A DNA stretch of 5,170 nucleotides. Origin: Roseburia sp. (lineage in GTDB: Bacteria > Bacillota_A > Clostridia > Lachnospirales > Lachnospiraceae). Under the pieces are notes generated by a model that was not told the origin of the DNA, searched no databases, and saw only the letters and a program-made list of their open reading frames with translations. Location of the stretch: the NCBI GenBank assembly GCA_017547315.1, contig JAFYQA010000026.1, positions 1 to 5,170 of the forward strand, given 5' to 3'. How positions within the stretch are numbered: position 1 is the stretch's first letter; the number at the start of each line of letters is the position of its first letter. Position numbers and translations under genes: made by a program. Positions 1 through 5,170 of this stretch are shown here, one piece after another.

Positions 1-3054
<3,054 letters not shown>

Positions 3055-3058
3055 TTAT

Positions 3059-4498
3059 CTAATGTCCCCATCCTTCAAGGATTCTCTTAATCTCTGTTTT
3101 CACATATACTTCCTTATACGGTCTTACAATATAACTTTCTGGCTTTATATTTCTGCATCGCATTACCGTATCTCTATCGCATAAAGAGGTCACAAACATA
3201 ATCGGAATATGTTTCTCTTCTGTTCGCAAACGAATCTGTCGTGCTGTTTCAATTCCATTCATACCAGGCATATCAATGTCTAATATAATCAAATCCGGCA
3301 ATTTCTTTTTTTCTATATAGGCAACTGCCTGCTGCCCACTCTTAGCCAAAACCAGATCATAATATGCCCCCAACATATCCTGCATCATCTGTAGATTCGT
3401 TTTCATATCATCTACTATCAGTATACGCTGACGTCTGCTTTCTCCAATCATTTCCTTTCGCTCTTGCTCATTCTTTTCTGAAATACTAGCAAAATTTTTT
3501 AATTGTATTGTCATATTAAAGTATTCCGGTTCTGCCAAATCTAATAACGAACCATCATATAAACGAATAATTGGCCTTAAATTATGAATACCTTTGTTTT
3601 CTACGATGATTCCACCTCTACCATCAGACAATTCTACATCCGTTCCCTTAGGGTACATAGGAACAAACTTCATTAAGGTCATTACTACTTCCTGATCGAA
3701 CAATAAGCCGCAACCACCCATCAAATACTCCATTGCCTCCTGCGGAGAATATGGTGTTTTATATGGTGTTCTAGAAACCAATGCATCATATACATCTACC
3801 ACATGAATAATTTTAGTATAAATAGATTGCGACTCCCCTAATGTTCCATCCGGATAACCACTGCCATCCACATTCTCATGATGCGAGCGCACCGCATTCT
3901 TAACATGTGCTGAAATATCTGTACGTTCTTTTATCAGCTCATAAGAAAGCTCTGCATGCTTTTTCATAATCTGAAACTCGTCTCTGCTCAAACGCCCCGC
4001 CTTATTACGAATCCAATCCGGAATATCTAGTTTCCCCAGATCATGTATTAATCCCGCAAAGACTAAATTGTGCAGTTCCTCATCTCCCATACCAAATCCC
4101 ATTCCTAGCAGACAACTTAAAATCGCAACATTTACAGAATGAGCATAAATATAATTTTCATTCGTTCGAAAATCATTCAAATCCAACGAGATTTCCCGTT
4201 TTCCTTTTAATGCTTCTATAATCTCATCCGATACTTCTCTGCATTCACTTATATTACGTAATCTCACACACTCCATGGCCTTTGCCCACAATGCTGCACG
4301 AATTACGCTCTCTATACGTATATCTGCTGACAAATCATCTTGAATATATACCCCATCATAACCATCTCTCACTAATCTACTAATTGCAAATTCGGAAAGT
4401 GAACTATTCTCCTCTAACAATACTCGTCCGCTTGGGTCTAATAATTCCTGCGCCAATATCATTCCCGGTTGCAAGTCCCTTACAAATAAATATCTCAA
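3059..4498 (-). CDS. HD-GYP cyclic-di-GMP phosphodiesterase with C-terminal receiver domain
   Basis: A 479-residue soluble protein with no membrane segment. Residues 1-60 form the N-terminal module common in HD-GYP proteins (LQPGMILAQELLDPSGRVLL). The HD-GYP domain (about 110-280) keeps H120, H152-D153 in HDLGKLDIP, K156, H181, H206-H207, the GYP triplet in DGSGYPDG and D235 in VVDVYDAL. It should therefore bind metals and hydrolyse c-di-GMP to pGpG or GMP. A short beta-rich stretch (about 285-330, with RPIIRLYDG and DLAEP) is usual after this domain. The receiver (about 357-475) has D363/D364, phospho-acceptor D407 in LDIDMPGMNG and T437, but the usual KP lysine is Arg (R459-P460). The order HD-GYP then receiver is the reverse of RpfG-type regulators. 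Start: TTG, chosen because GGAGG lies 9 nt upstream and the conserved N-terminal module begins there. It is the first gene of the operon, and the likely kinase partner follows after 4 nt. Confidence 0.95.
   Translation of the reverse strand: MRYLFVRDLQPGMILAQELLDPSGRVLLEENSSLSEFAISRLVRDGYDGVYIQDDLSADIRIESVIRAALWAKAMECVRLRNISECREVSDEIIEALKGKREISLDLNDFRTNENYIYAHSVNVAILSCLLGMGFGMGDEELHNLVFAGLIHDLGKLDIPDWIRNKAGRLSRDEFQIMKKHAELSYELIKERTDISAHVKNAVRSHHENVDGSGYPDGTLGESQSIYTKIIHVVDVYDALVSRTPYKTPYSPQEAMEYLMGGCGLLFDQEVVMTLMKFVPMYPKGTDVELSDGRGGIIVENKGIHNLRPIIRLYDGSLLDLAEPEYFNMTIQLKNFASISEKNEQERKEMIGESRRQRILIVDDMKTNLQMMQDMLGAYYDLVLAKSGQQAVAYIEKKKLPDLIILDIDMPGMNGIETARQIRLRTEEKHIPIMFVTSLCDRDTVMRCRNIKPESYIVRPYKEVYVKTEIKRILEGWGH
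3065..3069 (-). promoter_or_regulatory. Ribosome binding site of the hybrid kinase, inside the end of the HD-GYP gene
   Basis: GGGGA on the minus strand lies 10 nt before the kinase ATG at 3054-3052 and falls within the last codons of the HD-GYP gene. A second purine motif, AAGGA (3075-3071), is 16 nt away. The match is moderate, and with the TAG stop only 4 nt before the ATG, terminating ribosomes probably help initiation. Confidence 0.5.
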
Positions 4499-4507
4499 TG
4501 TCTTTTC

Positions 4508-4512
4508 CCTCC
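4508..4512 (-). promoter_or_regulatory. Strong ribosome binding site that fixes the TTG start of the HD-GYP gene
   Basis: GGAGG on the minus strand, within TTTTGGAGGGAAAAG, lies 9 nt before the TTG at 4498-4496. There is no in-frame ATG or GTG between this site and the in-frame TAA at 4558-4556, so the TTG is well supported. Confidence 0.85.
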
Positions 4513-4544
4513 AAAATACAGCTCCACTTAAAATATTACATATT

Positions 4545-4573
4545 ATTATAGCAGATTATTATGTGCAATTAAA
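4545..4573 (-). promoter_or_regulatory. Sigma-A-type extended -10 promoter of the HD-GYP/kinase unit
   Basis: Reading the minus strand, a perfect TATAAT (4550-4545) is preceded by TGC (4553-4551), giving the extended -10 motif TGnTATAAT. At 17-bp spacing the -35 position holds TTTAAT (4573-4568), a weak 3-of-6 match to TTGACA. The extended -10 would compensate for this. The region upstream is T-rich and could act as an UP element; it is also the tract of the preceding terminator. Transcription would start near 4539-4537, leaving a leader of about 40 nt before the TTG codon. No operator is convincing. Confidence 0.75.
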
Positions 4574-4615
4574 GTAAAAACAAAACAAAAAGGCGCATAC
4601 ACAACGTATACACCT
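4571..4615 (-). terminator. Rho-independent terminator of the lactate dehydrogenase transcript
   Basis: The minus-strand RNA forms a 10-bp stem, AGGUGUAUAC with GUAUGCGCCU (4615-4606 and 4600-4591), around a 5-nt GUUGU loop. A U-rich tract interrupted by single G residues follows (4590-4571). Two U-G wobble pairs form only in the minus-strand RNA; in the plus-strand RNA they would be A-C mismatches. Together with the U tract this fixes the direction. The stem begins 25 nt after the dehydrogenase stop codon. Confidence 0.9.
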
Positions 4616-4640
4616 AGAAGTTTTCATAGTAATATCTGTC

Positions 4641-5170
4641 TTATAATATCCCTCTAATAATACTCTTTAATCTCTCTGCCGATTCTTTCAATTTTTCCAA
4701 TTCTTCTTCATCTAATGAAATTGGTACGATTTCTTCCACTCCTGTTGCTCCCACAATTGTAGGAACGCTAAGCGCCACTCCTGTTATCCCAAATTCTCCA
4801 CATATTAGATTTGAAACCGGTAAAATAGACTCTTCATCTCTTATAATCGCTTCGCAAATACGGCGTACTGCCATCGCTACTCCAAAATAAGTTGCCCTTT
4901 TCTTTTCAATAATTTCGTAGGCACTGTTTTTTACATCTTCTGCAATCCGCTCTTCGGCTGCGTCATGATTATAGTGTCCTCTCATCTCACAAAATGCATC
5001 TATCGGTACACCGGATACCGTAGCACTGCTCCATACTGCAAGTTCGCTGTCTCCATGCTCGCCAATAATAAAAGCGTGTACACTTCGGCTATCTACTTCT
5101 AGATGTTGTCCGAGATTGTATTTTAATCTGGCAGTATCTAGTACCGTTCCTGAGCCTATCACTCGATTAG
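4641..5170 (-). CDS. ldh: L-lactate dehydrogenase, C-terminal part (start outside window)
   Basis: 175 complete codons plus a partial one, entering from the window edge and ending in TAA at 4643-4641. The enzyme reduces pyruvate to L-lactate with NADH in the cytoplasm, regenerating NAD+ in fermentation. Counting from the first full codon (Asn), the sequence reads NRVIGSGTVLDTARLKYNLG, containing the substrate-binding arginine R14 (Arg171 in standard numbering). The catalytic histidine is H38 in GEHGDSE (His195 or His193 depending on numbering), and RATYFG carries the LDH-type threonine (T93). H31 matches the fructose-1,6-bisphosphate-site His188 of Bacillus enzymes, while the partner Arg173 is Lys here. 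Against the usual length of about 315 residues, some 140 N-terminal residues are missing, including the NAD-binding GxGxxG and the loop residue that separates lactate from malate dehydrogenase. The GTG at 5162 is internal, not a start. The gene has its own terminator and is not part of the downstream operon. Confidence 0.93.
   Translation of the reverse strand, partial: NRVIGSGTVLDTARLKYNLGQHLEVDSRSVHAFIIGEHGDSELAVWSSATVSGVPIDAFCEMRGHYNHDAAEERIAEDVKNSAYEIIEKKRATYFGVAMAVRRICEAIIRDEESILPVSNLICGEFGITGVALSVPTIVGATGVEEIVPISLDEEELEKLKESAERLKSIIRGIL

Noticed and set aside
4532..4544. Inverted repeat AATAT-TAC-ATATT near the predicted transcription start, a possible operator
   Set aside because: Only five A/T pairs in a strongly AT-rich stretch; this is expected by chance and no second copy is seen.
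5160..5162. GTG codon as the start of a short lactate dehydrogenase-like gene
   Set aside because: The frame stays open to the window edge, and the residues before it (NR) continue the conserved LDH sequence NRVIGSGT, so the codon is internal.

Overview
The window looks like a chromosomal segment of a low-GC, anaerobic Bacillota, most likely a Lachnospiraceae-type gut clostridium. This rests on the AT-rich sequence, the AGGAGG-like ribosome binding sites, the style of the L-lactate dehydrogenase, and a GH13 alpha-glucosidase with a short N-terminal module that I associate with that family. The genus cannot be fixed from the sequence. All four genes lie on the minus strand, so transcription runs from high to low coordinates.

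In order of transcription: (1) 5170-4641 is the C-terminal part of an L-lactate dehydrogenase gene cut by the window edge. It ends at a clear Rho-independent terminator (4615-4571). (2) A compact 142-bp intergenic region carries that terminator and, directly after it, an extended -10 promoter (TGCTATAAT) for the next unit. (3) 4498-3059 encodes an HD-GYP cyclic-di-GMP phosphodiesterase with a C-terminal receiver domain, starting at TTG behind a strong GGAGG. (4) Only 4 nt later, 3054-370 encodes an 894-residue hybrid sensor kinase: seven membrane segments, PAS, HisKA, HATPase, receiver, Hpt and a repeated helical tail. (5) 31 nt later, and without a visible terminator, 338-1 encodes the N-terminus of a GH13 alpha-glucosidase / oligo-1,6-glucosidase-like enzyme that runs off the window.

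The reading I favour is a signalling operon. The membrane kinase senses an unknown cue and passes phosphate H333 -> D635 -> H759 within its own chain, then to D407 in the receiver of the HD-GYP protein, which would adjust c-di-GMP breakdown. The tight spacing to the GH13 gene suggests that the signalling pair and a starch/isomalto-oligosaccharide enzyme share a transcript. The domain assignments are read directly from motifs. The phosphotransfer partnership and the link to sugar use are inferences from gene order. I see no mobile element, CRISPR array, tRNA or rRNA, and no gene-free stretch above 300 bases.
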